This document shows positions 18,193-29,689 of a stretch of 64,000 bases of DNA, piece after piece. This DNA comes from Bacillota bacterium (GTDB taxonomy: Bacteria > Bacillota > SHA-98 > UBA4971): positions 27,878 to 91,877 of the forward strand of contig JAAZLO010000045.1 of NCBI GenBank assembly GCA_012689375.1. Reading direction: 5' to 3'. Position 1 is the stretch's first letter; each line of letters starts with the position of its first letter. The position numbers were made by a program, and so were the translations under genes. The notes under the pieces are model-generated. The model had not been told where the DNA came from. It saw nothing but the letters and a program-made list of their open reading frames with translations, and searched no databases.

Positions 18193-20028
18193 TCAAAGGT
18201 TTTGTTTTAGCAATTCTGCAAGCTTCCGGTTAATTCCAGGCACCTTTGCAATTTCTTCCACCCTTGCTTCACCTATACCCTTTATTGATCCAAAAGCAGC
18301 GAGAAGAGCCTGGATCCTTTTCTTCCCAATACCAGGAATCTCCTCAAGGGAAGATAGCATGGATCGCTTAGTCCTGAGTTGTCTATGATATGAAACAGCA
18401 AATCTATGGGCTTCGTCACGGATATACCTTAGGAGAAGAAGGGCCTTTGAATCTTGTGGCAGAACAATCGGCTCATTTTGATCTTCTGTAAAAATCAATT
18501 CATTACGCTCTGCAAGGCTAATTATGGGAATATCCGTAATACCCAATTTTGTGAGGGCTTTAACCCCTGCATTGAGTTGACCCCTTCCCCCGTCAATAAC
18601 AATTAAATCCGGTAATTTCAGATTATTTTCTGCCTTCCCTAGGATTCTTTTATACCGCCTAAGGACGACTTCCAACATCATGGCATAATCATCCTGCCCG
18701 TCCACGGTTTTTATTTTGAAACGTCGGTACGAAGATTTCTCAGGCTTACCTTGTCGGAACACTACCATGCTTCCGACAGCATCAGTCCCTTGAATAGTTG
18801 ATATATCGAAGGCTTCAATCTTTCCGGGGAGCCTGGGTAGGTTTAATGCCTTCTTGAGTTCAAGCAACGCTGCATCTCTCGATGCTGCTTCCCGTGCAGC
18901 AAGGGTTTTTGCTTCTTCCAAACTAATTCTTGCATTATCCGTTGCCATACTTTGGAGATGCCTTTTATTGCCCCTCTTCGGGACACGGATACTGACCTTA
19001 CGACCCTTTTTTTCCCTTAGCCACATATTGATTGCTTTCTTATCCTCCGGATCTGAGGGGAGCAACAGTTCATCCGGGATGAAGACAGCTTCAGAATAAT
19101 ATTGCTTAATAAAAGCAGTAATGACTTCAATGTCGGGAGTACCCCAGGCAACGGTAATAAAAAAACGTTCACGACCCATGAGCTTCCCGGATCTGACAAA
19201 AAACACCTGAACGCATATATCAGTGTCATCCCGGAAATAACCCATTACATCAATATCTGCATCTGAATCAAGCACTACTTTTTGTCTCTCAGTCACACGC
19301 CGGATAGCCTGAATGGTGTCGCGGATAGATGCTGCTTCTTCAAAGTTAAGCGAATCCGAGGCATCTTGCATCTTCTTTTTCATTGCAGGCAATACTTGAT
19401 CATGGCGCCCTTCCAGGCACAAAATAATTTGATTTATGAGTTCCCTATATGCTTCTTTAGATATTCTGCCTGTGCAAGGAGAGAGACATTTTTTTATATG
19501 ATAATTAAGGCATGGACGTATTTCTTGAGTGCAACCCTCATCTATTTTTTTTGAACAACTCCGTATAGGGAACAGGCTCTTTAAAAAGCGGAGAGTATTA
19601 TGCATTGCGCCCACATCCGTAAACGGTCCAAAATACCGGCTGCCGTCCTGTTCTACTTCTCTTGTTATAAGTATCCTGGGGAAATCCTCTTCCAGTGTAA
19701 TTTTAATAAAAGGGTAAGTTTTATCATCCCTCAGCTGTATATTAAACCAGGGACGGTATTTTTTTATTAGATTGTTTTCGAGGATCAGCGCCTCAACTTC
19801 AGAATCAGTAACAATATACTCGAAATCGCAAATACGATCTATAAGCACCTGAGTTCGTTTAGGCAGTCCTTCAGATGATTGAAAATACGAACGGACTCTG
19901 TTCCTCAACGAGGAGGCCTTCCCTACATAGATAACCCGGTTTGAACGATCCTTCATTACATAAACCCCAGGCCTGTCAGGAAGGCTTTTTGCTCGTTCCG
20001 CTAAATTTGTTTTTAGATTTGTGTTCAC
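18193..20028 (-). CDS. uvrC: UvrABC excinuclease subunit C
   Basis: UvrC makes both incisions in nucleotide excision repair. The GIY-YIG domain is at residues 18-50 (PGVYVMKD, VIYVGKA), a UVR motif lies mid-protein (SLNFEEAASIRDTI), then comes the RNase H-like endonuclease domain with EAFDISTIQG, QDDYAMM and LIVIDGGRGQL, and the C-terminal helix-hairpin-helix (IPGIGKKRIQALLAAFGS). All catalytic segments are present. The GTG start lies one base after the uvrA stop and uses a site inside the uvrA end. It is the last gene of a uvrB-uvrA-uvrC series. Confidence 0.98.
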   Translation of the reverse strand: MNTNLKTNLAERAKSLPDRPGVYVMKDRSNRVIYVGKASSLRNRVRSYFQSSEGLPKRTQVLIDRICDFEYIVTDSEVEALILENNLIKKYRPWFNIQLRDDKTYPFIKITLEEDFPRILITREVEQDGSRYFGPFTDVGAMHNTLRFLKSLFPIRSCSKKIDEGCTQEIRPCLNYHIKKCLSPCTGRISKEAYRELINQIILCLEGRHDQVLPAMKKKMQDASDSLNFEEAASIRDTIQAIRRVTERQKVVLDSDADIDVMGYFRDDTDICVQVFFVRSGKLMGRERFFITVAWGTPDIEVITAFIKQYYSEAVFIPDELLLPSDPEDKKAINMWLREKKGRKVSIRVPKRGNKRHLQSMATDNARISLEEAKTLAAREAASRDAALLELKKALNLPRLPGKIEAFDISTIQGTDAVGSMVVFRQGKPEKSSYRRFKIKTVDGQDDYAMMLEVVLRRYKRILGKAENNLKLPDLIVIDGGRGQLNAGVKALTKLGITDIPIISLAERNELIFTEDQNEPIVLPQDSKALLLLRYIRDEAHRFAVSYHRQLRTKRSMLSSLEEIPGIGKKRIQALLAAFGSIKGIGEARVEEIAKVPGINRKLAELLKQNL

Positions 20029-20029
20029 T

Positions 20030-22855
20030 TTAAAGCACCTTCCTGAGAAACTGCCCTGTATAGGATGTTTCTATCTTTGCAATTTCCTCAGGTGTCCCAA
20101 GCGCTACAACAGCCCCGCCCTTTTCCCCGCCCTCAGGACCCAAATCAATAATGTAATCGGAACTTTTAATCACATCGAGATTGTGTTCGATTACAATAAC
20201 TGTATCGCCTTCATCCACGAGGCGATCGAGAACAGCAAGTAGCTTATGAATATCAGCAAAATGGAGTCCGGTGGTAGGCTCATCAAGGATATATAAGGTT
20301 CTGCCGTTACTCCGGCGGCTTAGTTCTGTGGCGAGCTTAACCCTTTGCGCTTCCCCACCGGAAAGGGTTGTAGCCGGTTGCCCCAGTTTAATATAGCCCA
20401 GCCCCACATCATATAATGTTTCCAATCTTCGTTTAATACGGGGAATATTCCTAAAGAATTCGAGGGCTTCATCCACCCTCATATCCAACACATCGGCTAT
20501 TGTTTTTCCTTTATACTTAATTTCTAATGTTTCCCTGTTATATCTTTTCCCTTTGCATACCTCACAAGGTACATAAACATCAGGGAGAAAATGCATTTCA
20601 ATCTTTATAATTCCATCACCACGGCAAGCTTCACATCTGCCACCCTTCACATTAAAGCTAAACCTACCGGGACGGTACCCCCGGGCTCTTGCTCCCGGGG
20701 TCAGGGCAAAAGTTTGCCTTACAACATCAAAAGTACCTGTGTAAGTTGCGGGATTTGATCTCGGGGTCCTTCCGATAGGTGATTGATCCACATTGATAAC
20801 ACGATCTAAATGTTCGATCCCCAGAATATCATCATGGGCACCGGGCTTCACAGCAGCCCTGTTTAGATCATGTGAGAGTCTCTTATAAAGAATCTCATTT
20901 ATCAATGTGCTTTTCCCAGAACCTGAAACCCCGGTTATGCATAGGAATACTCCAAGAGGGATTTCTACGTCAATGTGTTTCAGGTTATGTTCCTTTGCTC
21001 CTTTAATTATCAGCGATTTTCCATTAGATAAACGACGGCTTAACGGAATTGGAATCTTCCTTTTCCCTGAAAGGTAAATCCCGGTTAATGAATTTTCACA
21101 ATGGATTATATTATCGATGGAACCTTCCGCAACTACTTGTCCACCTTCAGCTCCTGCTCCGGGCCCTATATCAATAATATGATCTGCAGATCTGATAGTC
21201 TCCTCATCATGTTCGACTACAATAACAGTGTTTCCTAAATCACGAAGGCTTTTTAAAGTATTTATCAAACGTTTATTATCGCGTTGGTGAAGCCCAATAC
21301 TGGGTTCATCAAGGATATAAAGGACACCGACAAGGCTGGATCCAATCTGAGTAGCCAACTGTATACGCTGTGCTTCCCCGCCCGCCAGAGTATATGTAGG
21401 CCTGTCAAGAGTCAAATAATCTAACCCGACATCAATTAAAAACCTCAGCCTTTCCTGTATTTCCTTTAAAACTTGTCTCGCAATAAGGAGTTCCCTGTCT
21501 GTTAAATCAAGCTCTTTAAAGAATCCATAGGCATCCCGACATGATAAAGCACAAACTTGCATTATCGATTTTCCGCTAATTTTCACTGCGAGGCTTTCCG
21601 GCCTCAGTCGTGCACCGCCACATGAAGGACAAGTCCTGGCTGTAATGAAATCTTCAATTTCCCTCAGGACGCCTGATGATCGGGTTTCGTTATATTTGCG
21701 TTCCAGATAAGGAATGAGCCCTTCATATCTGGTTTTGCGCGATACAAGATTCCCGGAGAAATTATGGTATTTAAACCCAAACTTTTCTTTCCCTGCACCG
21801 TAAAGTAATATCTTTCTGTGTTCCGGAGATAATCTTCCTACAGGCATGTTTGAATCAATCCCAAATCTATCGCACACTGATATAACCCTGTTTGCAAAGT
21901 AATCACTCCGCGTCCCTTCGAAGGATCCCCTCCAAGGTATGAGTGCACCCTGAATAATACTTTTATTATTATCAAGAACAAGCTCAGGATCAATTTCCTC
22001 CTTTGTTCCCAGCCCGGCACATTCAGGACATGCACCGTATGGGCTGTTAAAAGAAAACATCCTTGGGACGAATTCTTCATAACTGATTCCACATTCAACA
22101 CAGGCAAATTGTTCACTGAAAATCAAATCTTTGGCATCTAATACATTGATTACAGTAATACCGTCACTATGCAACATCGCTAACTCTATTGAATCAGCTA
22201 GACGCTGCTCTATCCCATCACGGATTACAAGACGATCCACTACTATCTCAATTGTATGGATTTTATATCTATCCAAGGTTATATCTTCATCAATCCGCTT
22301 AACCTCACCATTTACTCTTACTCTGACAAACCCTTCTTTTCTGATATTTTCCAGGATTTTTTTGTGTACACCTTTTTTACCGCGGATCACAGGTGCCAGG
22401 ATCTGAATCTTAGTCCCCTCATCGAGGTCCATCACCTGATCCACAATTTGCGCCACTGTTTGCCGGGTGATAGGTAGCCCACATATTGGACAATGGGGTT
22501 TACCTATTCTCGCAAATAAAAGCCTCAGATAATCGAATACTTCAGTTACAGTTCCCACCGTAGATCTAGGGTTTTTGCTTCCTCCTTTTTGATCAATGGC
22601 TATAGCAGGGGAAAGACCTTCAATATAATCTATATCAGGTTTATCCATTTGACCGAGAAATTGCCGGGCATAAGCAGAAAGAGATTCAATATATCTCCTT
22701 TGCCCTTCAGCATAAATCGTATCAAAAGCTAAAGATGATTTCCCCGAACCACTGATTCCGGTGATAACGACAAGTTTATCCCTGGGGATCATTACATTTA
22801 TGTTTTTCAGGTTATGCTGTCTAGCTCCCCTGATTGTTATAAAATCCCTACCCAT
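20030..22855 (-). CDS. uvrA: UvrABC excinuclease subunit A
   Basis: UvrA is the damage-sensing ABC ATPase of excision repair. Two Walker A loops ([15 protein letters not shown] and [15 protein letters not shown]), two signature LSGGEAQR-type motifs and zinc-finger cysteines (CEACRGDG and CEVCKGKRY) are visible. The open frame begins further upstream, but the ATG at 22855 with GGGGGAG upstream gives the normal 941-aa protein starting [16 protein letters not shown]. The gap to uvrB is 25 bases, so the genes are co-transcribed. Confidence 0.98.
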   Translation of the reverse strand: MGRDFITIRGARQHNLKNINVMIPRDKLVVITGISGSGKSSLAFDTIYAEGQRRYIESLSAYARQFLGQMDKPDIDYIEGLSPAIAIDQKGGSKNPRSTVGTVTEVFDYLRLLFARIGKPHCPICGLPITRQTVAQIVDQVMDLDEGTKIQILAPVIRGKKGVHKKILENIRKEGFVRVRVNGEVKRIDEDITLDRYKIHTIEIVVDRLVIRDGIEQRLADSIELAMLHSDGITVINVLDAKDLIFSEQFACVECGISYEEFVPRMFSFNSPYGACPECAGLGTKEEIDPELVLDNNKSIIQGALIPWRGSFEGTRSDYFANRVISVCDRFGIDSNMPVGRLSPEHRKILLYGAGKEKFGFKYHNFSGNLVSRKTRYEGLIPYLERKYNETRSSGVLREIEDFITARTCPSCGGARLRPESLAVKISGKSIMQVCALSCRDAYGFFKELDLTDRELLIARQVLKEIQERLRFLIDVGLDYLTLDRPTYTLAGGEAQRIQLATQIGSSLVGVLYILDEPSIGLHQRDNKRLINTLKSLRDLGNTVIVVEHDEETIRSADHIIDIGPGAGAEGGQVVAEGSIDNIIHCENSLTGIYLSGKRKIPIPLSRRLSNGKSLIIKGAKEHNLKHIDVEIPLGVFLCITGVSGSGKSTLINEILYKRLSHDLNRAAVKPGAHDDILGIEHLDRVINVDQSPIGRTPRSNPATYTGTFDVVRQTFALTPGARARGYRPGRFSFNVKGGRCEACRGDGIIKIEMHFLPDVYVPCEVCKGKRYNRETLEIKYKGKTIADVLDMRVDEALEFFRNIPRIKRRLETLYDVGLGYIKLGQPATTLSGGEAQRVKLATELSRRSNGRTLYILDEPTTGLHFADIHKLLAVLDRLVDEGDTVIVIEHNLDVIKSSDYIIDLGPEGGEKGGAVVALGTPEEIAKIETSYTGQFLRKVL

Positions 22856-22880
22856 ATTATCTCCCCCGAAAACCTTTACA

Positions 22881-24851
22881 TCAGATAAACTGCGTGCGAA
22901 GTTCCTGTATTCTGTCGCGGATTTCCGCAGCCCTCTCAAATTCCAGGGCCCCGGCCGCCTTGTACATTTCATCTTCCAATGTTCGTATAAGTTTTGCAGC
23001 CTCTTTGTAGGACATTGCAATCCCGCCCAATTCATAAGCATGTTTATCTTCTGCAACTTTTAGCATTTCAGTTATATCGTGAATTGCCTTTTTTACTGAT
23101 TTAGGAGTAATGCCGTGACGTCTATTATACTCCATTTGGATCTTACGGCGTCTATAAGTCTCGTCAATGGCTTTTTTCATGGATTTAGTAACAGTATCAG
23201 CATACATTATTACTTTCCCGTTGACATTCCGCGCGGCACGGCCGATAGTCTGGATAAGCGATGTTTCCGATCGCAAAAAACCTTCTTTGTCTGCATCCAG
23301 AATTGCTACAAGCGAAACTTCAGGAAGATCCAGACCCTCCCGTAGGAGATTAATCCCTACTAAAACGTAGAATTCCCCCAGTCGTAAATCCCTCAGGAGT
23401 TCCACCCTCTCAAGGGTTTGGACATCTGAATGCAGGTACCTAGCTTTTACTCCCATTTTCAATAAGTAATCGGTAAGGTCCTCCGCCATTTTCTTTGTAA
23501 GGGTAGTTACTAACACCCTCTCGTCAGCTTTTATCCTCTCTTGGATTTCAATAAGGAGATCATCAATTTGATTTTTTGTAGGACGTACGATAATCTCCGG
23601 ATCAATAAGCCCCGTAGGCCGGATTATTTGCTCAACTACCTGATTACTCATATTGAATTCGTATCGTCCCGGTGTAGCTGACGCGAAGACCACCTGATTT
23701 ATACGGGCCTCGAATTCATTGAAAGTGAGCGGGCGATTATCATAGGCAGACGGCAGCCTAAACCCGTATTCAATAAGATTCCTCTTACGGGATCTGTCAC
23801 CTCCATGCATAGCATGTATTTGGGGAAGCGTTACATGGGATTCATCAATGATTATGAGAAAATCGGGAGGGTAATAGTCCAACAAAGTCGCAGGCGGTTC
23901 ACCTGGCTGTCTCCCTGTTAAATGCCGAGAATAATTTTCAATCCCTTGACAATACCCGACTTCATTAAGCATTTCCAAATCATACCTGGTCCTTTGTTCA
24001 AGCCTTTGGGCTTCGAGAAGCTTTCCCGCCCCGCGTAATTCGGCAAGTCTTTCCTTGAGCTCATCCTCAATACCGGTAACTGCGCGCCTCAGCCTCTCCT
24101 CGTCAGTAACAAAATGTGTTGCCGGAAATATCCTTACGGACGTTTTTTCTTCAAGTATCTTCCCCGATATTGCATCTACCCCTACAATACAATCAATTTC
24201 ATCTCCGAAGAATTCTATGCGTATTATATTATCTTCGTATGCCGGAATAATTTCCACAACATCCCCGCGAACCCGAAACGTCCCCCTTGTGAATCCGATA
24301 TCATTACGGACATATTGAATTTTTACGAGATCCCTCAGAATAGCATTTCTGTCAGCCTTTTCACCTTTCTTTAACCAAACCGTCATTTCCTCATAATCCC
24401 TAGGAGATCCAAGCCCGTAAATACATGATACACTCGCCACGATGAGGACATCCTTTCGTTCAAGGAGGGCACTTGTCGCCCTATGCCTCAATCTGTCGAT
24501 CTCATCATTTATGGACGCATCCTTTTCAATATACATATCAGATTGAGGGACGTAAGCCTCAGGCTGATAATAATCGTAATAGCTTACAAAGTATTCCACT
24601 GCATTATTCGGAAACAGCGTCTGAAACTCACTGCATAGCTGGGCTGCCAATGTCTTATTATGTGCAATAACAAGGGTAGGTTTCTGTACTGCCTGGATAA
24701 CCAATGCATCAGTAAACGTCTTTCCTGTACCGGTAGCCCCAAGCAATGTCTGAAACCTGTACCCAGCAATAATACCTTCCTGCAATTTCCGGGCGGCCTC
24801 AGCTTGATCCCCTTTAGGTGTCATATCTGTTTTAAGGTTAAAATCACCCAA
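22881..24851 (-). CDS. uvrB: UvrABC excinuclease subunit B
   Basis: UvrB is the helicase-like verifier of DNA damage. Walker A GATGTGKT, the beta-hairpin [12 protein letters not shown], the helicase box IIDESH, motif [11 protein letters not shown] and the C-terminal UVR domain ([13 protein letters not shown]) are all visible. The start is the TTG at 24851 because GGAGG lies 8 bases upstream, giving 656 aa beginning with GDFNLKTDM; a longer frame begins at TTG 24878. It leads uvrB-uvrA-uvrC and follows the MinJ-like gene after a 163-base gap. Confidence 0.98.
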   Translation of the reverse strand: MGDFNLKTDMTPKGDQAEAARKLQEGIIAGYRFQTLLGATGTGKTFTDALVIQAVQKPTLVIAHNKTLAAQLCSEFQTLFPNNAVEYFVSYYDYYQPEAYVPQSDMYIEKDASINDEIDRLRHRATSALLERKDVLIVASVSCIYGLGSPRDYEEMTVWLKKGEKADRNAILRDLVKIQYVRNDIGFTRGTFRVRGDVVEIIPAYEDNIIRIEFFGDEIDCIVGVDAISGKILEEKTSVRIFPATHFVTDEERLRRAVTGIEDELKERLAELRGAGKLLEAQRLEQRTRYDLEMLNEVGYCQGIENYSRHLTGRQPGEPPATLLDYYPPDFLIIIDESHVTLPQIHAMHGGDRSRKRNLIEYGFRLPSAYDNRPLTFNEFEARINQVVFASATPGRYEFNMSNQVVEQIIRPTGLIDPEIIVRPTKNQIDDLLIEIQERIKADERVLVTTLTKKMAEDLTDYLLKMGVKARYLHSDVQTLERVELLRDLRLGEFYVLVGINLLREGLDLPEVSLVAILDADKEGFLRSETSLIQTIGRAARNVNGKVIMYADTVTKSMKKAIDETYRRRKIQMEYNRRHGITPKSVKKAIHDITEMLKVAEDKHAYELGGIAMSYKEAAKLIRTLEDEMYKAAGALEFERAAEIRDRIQELRTQFI

Positions 24852-25014
24852 TAAATAAGCCTCCAATTCCCAATTCAATAGTAATTCTAAATTACCTGTA
24901 ATGATACTGCAATGTACACTAATGCAATTCCATTAAAGAAGATGATATGGAAGTTATTACAAATATGTATTCATGAACTTAAAAAGCCCATTGTCAGCAG
25001 GTAGGAAGGCTATG

Positions 25015-26286
25015 TCATCTACGTGAGGCACGCATTCCTCTAAACCACCTTGCCAGCGGCCCCTCAAGGGATGCAGCCGGCACTTTTACGTGTGCACTGT
25101 CGCCCGGTGCAGGGGATGGGATAAATCCGATGTTTTTTTCCGTACCGGAAAGGGATTTTGAAAATCGCTTCTCCTTACCGTCAGAACCAAGCCTCTCAAC
25201 CTCAATATAATACCAAGGTACATACGGATCTAAAGCAATTTTCAGATCCCCCGGATTTTTTACTGGCTGTCCGTTTATAGAAACAATGATATCCCTACTC
25301 ATAAAGCCGGCCTTATCAGCAGGAGAATCAGGGATAACATCAAGTAAAACTAATCCCCTGGGGTTTACAGAAAAAATCGGGCGTCTCGTAGTCTCACGGC
25401 GTCTCCCCAGCGCAATAACTACTTCATGGCCTAGGGGAGAGCAAATTGCAGCTAACCATTGAACCCATGGAAATGGAATGGAAAGTAAGGCTAATCCTAA
25501 AAGTACAACACTGAAAATTAGAAGATCGACGGCAGTACGCGAGCTTCTTTCCTTTGGATTTTCAGTAAGGGTAAAATCCCCATAACCCAGTGCTGCAGGT
25601 AGTACAAACATGGCAAACAGTAATTCGCGGCCGTCAGAAAGCATTATCCCGGGCTTTATCAGGGGCCACCAATCCGGCATGGTTATTAAACCGTTTGCCA
25701 GCCCTTCCATTTCACTTACATGCGGAATTAACAACATCATACCGATAATAGGTATAGGCCAAAATTTCTGTAAAATAAAGCCTCCGACTACACACCCCTC
25801 CTGTGTCTCCATATAAAGGGGCAACGCCCCATGACTGCCTGTGATTCGTATCAACAGACTCTCAATTAAATGAAGGACTGCGATGAGAATCATTATATCT
25901 GTAACCCCAACTTCCGGCCAACCAAATATCAGGCTGGATAAAGCAACTAAACCACCTGCGTATGAAAAACACAGGAATCTCCTGTCTATAAGCATAAGAA
26001 AAACAGCAAGAGGAAGTATAAATGAAACTCCTGCCCTTGTTATGGTCACGCCTATAAAAATCAAAATCAAACTGGCAATAAATCCTGCTACAACACCTAG
26101 CAGGATAGAGGTGAGAAGACGAGATACCAGCGATCCTCCGGGCCTCCCGTATATACTTGCCTCAACCCTAGCTGTACGGGAATACTGGCCTGCAATAATT
26201 GCTATAATAACCCAAAAAATGGGATGGAGCACTGCTTGAGGAATCAACATCAAAATGGTAATAATTATCTTCCCCATCGGAAACAT
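25015..26286 (-). CDS. polytopic membrane protein with C-terminal PDZ domain (MinJ-like)
   Basis: About eight to ten hydrophobic segments fill residues 1-290 and are followed by one PDZ domain (roughly 310-395, with PRGLVLLDVIPDSPADKAGF). This architecture and the position between ctpB and uvrB match B. subtilis MinJ (YvjD), which links DivIVA to the MinCD division inhibitor at the poles. No protease motif is seen, so it is more likely a scaffold than a site-2 protease. The ATG at 26286 is chosen because CAGGGG lies 8 bases upstream. The MinJ function is an inference from topology and neighbours; sequence similarity cannot be judged by eye. Confidence 0.7.
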   Translation of the reverse strand: MFPMGKIIITILMLIPQAVLHPIFWVIIAIIAGQYSRTARVEASIYGRPGGSLVSRLLTSILLGVVAGFIASLILIFIGVTITRAGVSFILPLAVFLMLIDRRFLCFSYAGGLVALSSLIFGWPEVGVTDIMILIAVLHLIESLLIRITGSHGALPLYMETQEGCVVGGFILQKFWPIPIIGMMLLIPHVSEMEGLANGLITMPDWWPLIKPGIMLSDGRELLFAMFVLPAALGYGDFTLTENPKERSSRTAVDLLIFSVVLLGLALLSIPFPWVQWLAAICSPLGHEVVIALGRRRETTRRPIFSVNPRGLVLLDVIPDSPADKAGFMSRDIIVSINGQPVKNPGDLKIALDPYVPWYYIEVERLGSDGKEKRFSKSLSGTEKNIGFIPSPAPGDSAHVKVPAASLEGPLARWFRGMRASRR

Positions 26287-26330
26287 TAACGCCACCCCTG
26301 TTTGTTTTGTAGGCTATTATTCATTATACG

Positions 26331-27578
26331 TTATCCTGCATGTTTGCTTAACTCCTTATTTTTCAGTTGTTCCTCTAAAACCTTGATGGCAGCTTCGAGC
26401 TGGGTATCAGTTACATTGTCTTCTGTATCATCGGATATTTCAGGAAGCACTGCTATCACATCAGGCTCTATGCCTTTTTTATCAATCAAATGTTCACCTG
26501 CAGTGAGATATTTATGAGTTGTTATGGAAATTGCAGATCCATCAGACAGAGGATAAATAGTCTGTACCGATCCCTTACCAAATGTTTTAACCCCAACCAA
26601 GATAGCACGACCTGTATCTTTTAATGCACCCGCAACAATTTCAGAAGCACTCGCACTTATTTCATTAACTAGTACAACCATGGGAATATCGATTTTCTCA
26701 CCGGGGCCCGCATTATATGTAACCCGATGTCCGCTTTTATCCACCATGTGAACAACAGGAGTCCCGGCAGGAAGAAACTTTGTGAGCACCTGAACTGCCA
26801 AGTGCACTGATCCACCTGTATTCAGCCGTAGATCAAGGATAAATGCTTCCATATCCCTGTTGAGAAGATCCCTGATATTCTCCATCATTTCTTCAGCAAC
26901 ATTTTCGCCGAAGAATGAAGCCAAGTGGACATATCCGATTTTATTATCCAACATTTCACTGGAAGTATGCGGGACCTGTATTGTATCACGCATAATACTT
27001 ATATCCAAATTCTGAACCGTATCATTTTCAATTCTTTCCACACCCAGGATGACAGCAGTACCCTTCTCCCCTTTCATTAGGGAAACAGCGTATTCCAAAG
27101 CCATATGTTCCGTACTTTTATTGTCAATATATTTTATTTTATCCATAGGCAACAGCCCGGCACGTTCCCCGGGTGTGTTTTTAATCGGAGACACAACGGT
27201 GAGTTCACCGTCAACAATTCCTACCACTATGCCTATACCATCAAAGGATCCCTTCATATCGTCTATAAAAGTTCGAAATTCAGATTCACTCATAAATCTC
27301 GCAAGGGGATCATCCAGAGCCTTAATCATATCCCTTACCTGCTCTTCCTCACCATATGCCTGAAGCAATGTTAATTCATCAACAGGGTAAAGGTAAAATG
27401 TTTTCAAAATGTATAAAGTCTCAAAGGCTGCCTGGGCCTGTGCTTGTCTGGAGGCCTCCGAGGATTCGGGGATTCCCTTATCCAAAGCCTGGATAGCAGG
27501 ACCAGACTTCAAGAATAAGACCCCGATAATTACTGCAAAACTAATAATTAGGCAAAGCCAACGGAAATATTTTTTCAT
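26331..27578 (-). CDS. ctpB: S41-family C-terminal processing peptidase
   Basis: This is a membrane-anchored serine protease of the CtpA/CtpB family. A signal anchor is at residues 5-25, a PDZ domain at about 115-200 (GIGIVVGIVDGELTVVSP) and the S41 core at about 210-390. The catalytic Ser lies in VNEISASASEIVAG, and Lys with the following Gln in VKTFGKGSVQTIYP, so the Ser-Lys-Gln set is intact. In B. subtilis CtpB acts in pro-sigma-K processing and lies in the same ctpB-minJ-uvrB neighbourhood. Here it is 43 bases after the M23 hydrolase gene in the same direction. Confidence 0.92.
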   Translation of the reverse strand: MKKYFRWLCLIISFAVIIGVLFLKSGPAIQALDKGIPESSEASRQAQAQAAFETLYILKTFYLYPVDELTLLQAYGEEEQVRDMIKALDDPLARFMSESEFRTFIDDMKGSFDGIGIVVGIVDGELTVVSPIKNTPGERAGLLPMDKIKYIDNKSTEHMALEYAVSLMKGEKGTAVILGVERIENDTVQNLDISIMRDTIQVPHTSSEMLDNKIGYVHLASFFGENVAEEMMENIRDLLNRDMEAFILDLRLNTGGSVHLAVQVLTKFLPAGTPVVHMVDKSGHRVTYNAGPGEKIDIPMVVLVNEISASASEIVAGALKDTGRAILVGVKTFGKGSVQTIYPLSDGSAISITTHKYLTAGEHLIDKKGIEPDVIAVLPEISDDTEDNVTDTQLEAAIKVLEEQLKNKELSKHAG

Positions 27579-27621
27579 GCTTTCCCACCGGTTTCTATAT
27601 CGTAATTTAAAATTGCCACCA

Positions 27622-28839
27622 CTATTTCAACCATTTCCACGGGTTCATGGGAGTACCCTGATCCCTTACCTCAAAATGGACATGGGGCCCTGTAGACATT
27701 CCTGTACTCCCGGCCCTTGATATTATATCACCTTGGATTACAGCTTGCCCCACCCTGGCAACAAGGGCGGAGTTATGACCGTAAAGGGTGGAAAGGCCAC
27801 CCCCATGATCAATAATAACAGTATAACCGTATCCGGTTATCCATCCACTGTGGATAATAATACCGTCAGCCGCTGCCCGCACCTGGGTTCCGGTAGGAAC
27901 CGCTATATCAATTCCTGAATGGAATCTGTACTCCTTTAGCACAGGGTGATATCTGTTACCGTACTCTGAGGATATCCGACCCTGGACAGGCATAATGAAT
28001 TTCCCATCCCACCTTGCGATACCCCTTCCCTCTTTGATATCACGCGCCTGTTGCTCCCGTATGACCCTTTCCAACTCTTTACTGATTTCTTCCAATTCAT
28101 CTAGGGCCTTCTCATACTGGGCCCTTTCAGTCTGTATCTTGCTGAGTTGGGCCTCCCTTTCCTTAATCCGGGCCCCCAGGGAGACTTCTTGTTCCGAGAA
28201 TTCCATTTTTGAAGAAGAAAGCTTTTTACACTGTTCCTCAAGGGCGGTTTTCTTTTTTTTCACTTCAACTATTTGTTCATTGAGGGCCTTAATTTCAGAT
28301 TCTGTTTCTTTTAAACACTCGGCATCATTTTGGGCGATCATTCTCACATAATCGTATCTTCCAATGAAATCCATAAAACTTGAGGCTGTGAAAAGGGCCA
28401 TCATATAGCTTCCGGAGTCATACATATACATAGCCCTCAGCCTATTTTTTAACAACTTAAGCCTTTCTTCAAGGCGCTGTTCCGTAAGAGCTTTTTCTTT
28501 CTTTGAAGCCGCCAAATCCCTTTTCGCCTGTTCAATAGCTTTTTCAATGTCTCTGATTTGATTTTCCAATAACGAAAGGCGGGATCTTGTCCTTTCTAAA
28601 CTTATTTCAGTTGCCTCCAGTTCGGTTAGGACTCCCTTTTCCTTTTTCTTAGTTGTCACCAGATTTTGCCTGGCCTGGTTTACCTGACTAGAAAGTGCCT
28701 GCAGTTGATTACGTTTCTCTACAAGTTCAAGAGACTGCTCCCCGTGGACGGATAATGAAGCCATGCCCAATATAAAGCCTATAATAAGAAAAAAGGTCAG
28801 CGATTTAGATCTCCAGATACTTCTTTGTACATAATCCAC
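27622..28839 (-). CDS. murein hydrolase activator/endopeptidase with coiled coil and M23 (LytM) domain
   Basis: An N-terminal signal anchor (about 12-34) is followed by two long heptad-rich coiled-coil stretches (about 40-260), then a LytM peptidase domain (about 290-400). The zinc ligands are present: HSGIDIA gives the first His and Asp, and GPHVHFEV gives the HxH. The whole layout is that of EnvC/PcsB-like partners of FtsEX, and the gene directly follows and overlaps ftsX (35 bases). A complete metal site suggests an active endopeptidase rather than an EnvC-type activator that has lost it. The GTG at 28839 has GGGGG about 9 bases upstream; TTG at 28845 is an alternative start. Confidence 0.9.
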   Translation of the reverse strand: MDYVQRSIWRSKSLTFFLIIGFILGMASLSVHGEQSLELVEKRNQLQALSSQVNQARQNLVTTKKKEKGVLTELEATEISLERTRSRLSLLENQIRDIEKAIEQAKRDLAASKKEKALTEQRLEERLKLLKNRLRAMYMYDSGSYMMALFTASSFMDFIGRYDYVRMIAQNDAECLKETESEIKALNEQIVEVKKKKTALEEQCKKLSSSKMEFSEQEVSLGARIKEREAQLSKIQTERAQYEKALDELEEISKELERVIREQQARDIKEGRGIARWDGKFIMPVQGRISSEYGNRYHPVLKEYRFHSGIDIAVPTGTQVRAAADGIIIHSGWITGYGYTVIIDHGGGLSTLYGHNSALVARVGQAVIQGDIISRAGSTGMSTGPHVHFEVRDQGTPMNPWKWLK

Positions 28840-29689
28840 CTGCAAAAACCCCCATTAATACACCAAGTATAACGAGACCTGTACACAATTTAATAACAGG
28901 CCCCGCCTCTGAAATTATAGGAATAAAAGGTACCACAGGCCCCAGCCTGCCGATACATATTCGGTACCCTATATAAAGACATACCCCGGAGACAAAGGAC
29001 CCCATAAACCCTACAATCATCCCCTCAATCAGAAAGGGCCATGTAATAAACCAATCAGTTGCGCCTACCAATTTCATTATTTCGATCTCTTTAGCACGAT
29101 ATGCCAATGAAAGCCTTATTGTATTCCCGACAACAAACGTAACCGCACCAAAGAGAATAACTGCTAAACCCACCGCACCTATTGTAACGAACCTTGTTGT
29201 TTTCAACAGCTTCTCAGTAAATTCCTGCCCGAAATTTACCCCTGCTACATAGGGCAAATCGGATATTTTAGACGCAATATCAGAAGTAAGATCTGCATTT
29301 AACACCTTCACATCGAAAGCATCAGGCAGGGGGTTCTCTCCTAAGATGTCAATAAGTCCGGCTTTTTCACCCAGTTGTTTTGCGAGACGATCCAGGCCTT
29401 CATCTTTACTGATGTGTATTACTTTATCTACACCATCAGTATTTTCAATTTGTTGCCTTAATGCTTTTAGGTTTTGATCTTCAATCCCGTCTTCAACATA
29501 AACTCTAATTTCAATGCCGGATCTCAGTTGATTATTAACATTGTTTAAATTCATTAGAGTCAAACCAAATACACCCAGGACGAAAATGGAAACAGCCATG
29601 GTTCCAAGGGAAACAAGGCTCACGTTGCGTTTGGCTGACTTCCAACCTTCAACCAGAAAGTACCGAAGTGTAGCCAGCCTCACCCTCAT
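28805..29689 (-). CDS. ftsX: cell division ABC-type permease FtsX
   Basis: FtsX is the membrane partner of FtsE and transmits a cytoplasmic signal to wall hydrolases outside. Four hydrophobic segments are visible (about 25-47, 165-190, 215-240 and 265-290), with the large extracytoplasmic loop between the first and second. The start is set at ATG 29689, just after AGGAAGGGG and inside the ftsE end; the spacing is short, so a nearby GTG is possible. It overlaps both ftsE and the M23 gene, which signals tight translational coupling. Confidence 0.93.
   Translation of the reverse strand: MRVRLATLRYFLVEGWKSAKRNVSLVSLGTMAVSIFVLGVFGLTLMNLNNVNNQLRSGIEIRVYVEDGIEDQNLKALRQQIENTDGVDKVIHISKDEGLDRLAKQLGEKAGLIDILGENPLPDAFDVKVLNADLTSDIASKISDLPYVAGVNFGQEFTEKLLKTTRFVTIGAVGLAVILFGAVTFVVGNTIRLSLAYRAKEIEIMKLVGATDWFITWPFLIEGMIVGFMGSFVSGVCLYIGYRICIGRLGPVVPFIPIISEAGPVIKLCTGLVILGVLMGVFAGGLCTKKYLEI

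Noticed and set aside
22856-23056. N-terminal extension of uvrA by 67 codons
   Set aside because: It overlaps the end of uvrB and precedes the conserved [11 protein letters not shown] start with its own ribosome site.
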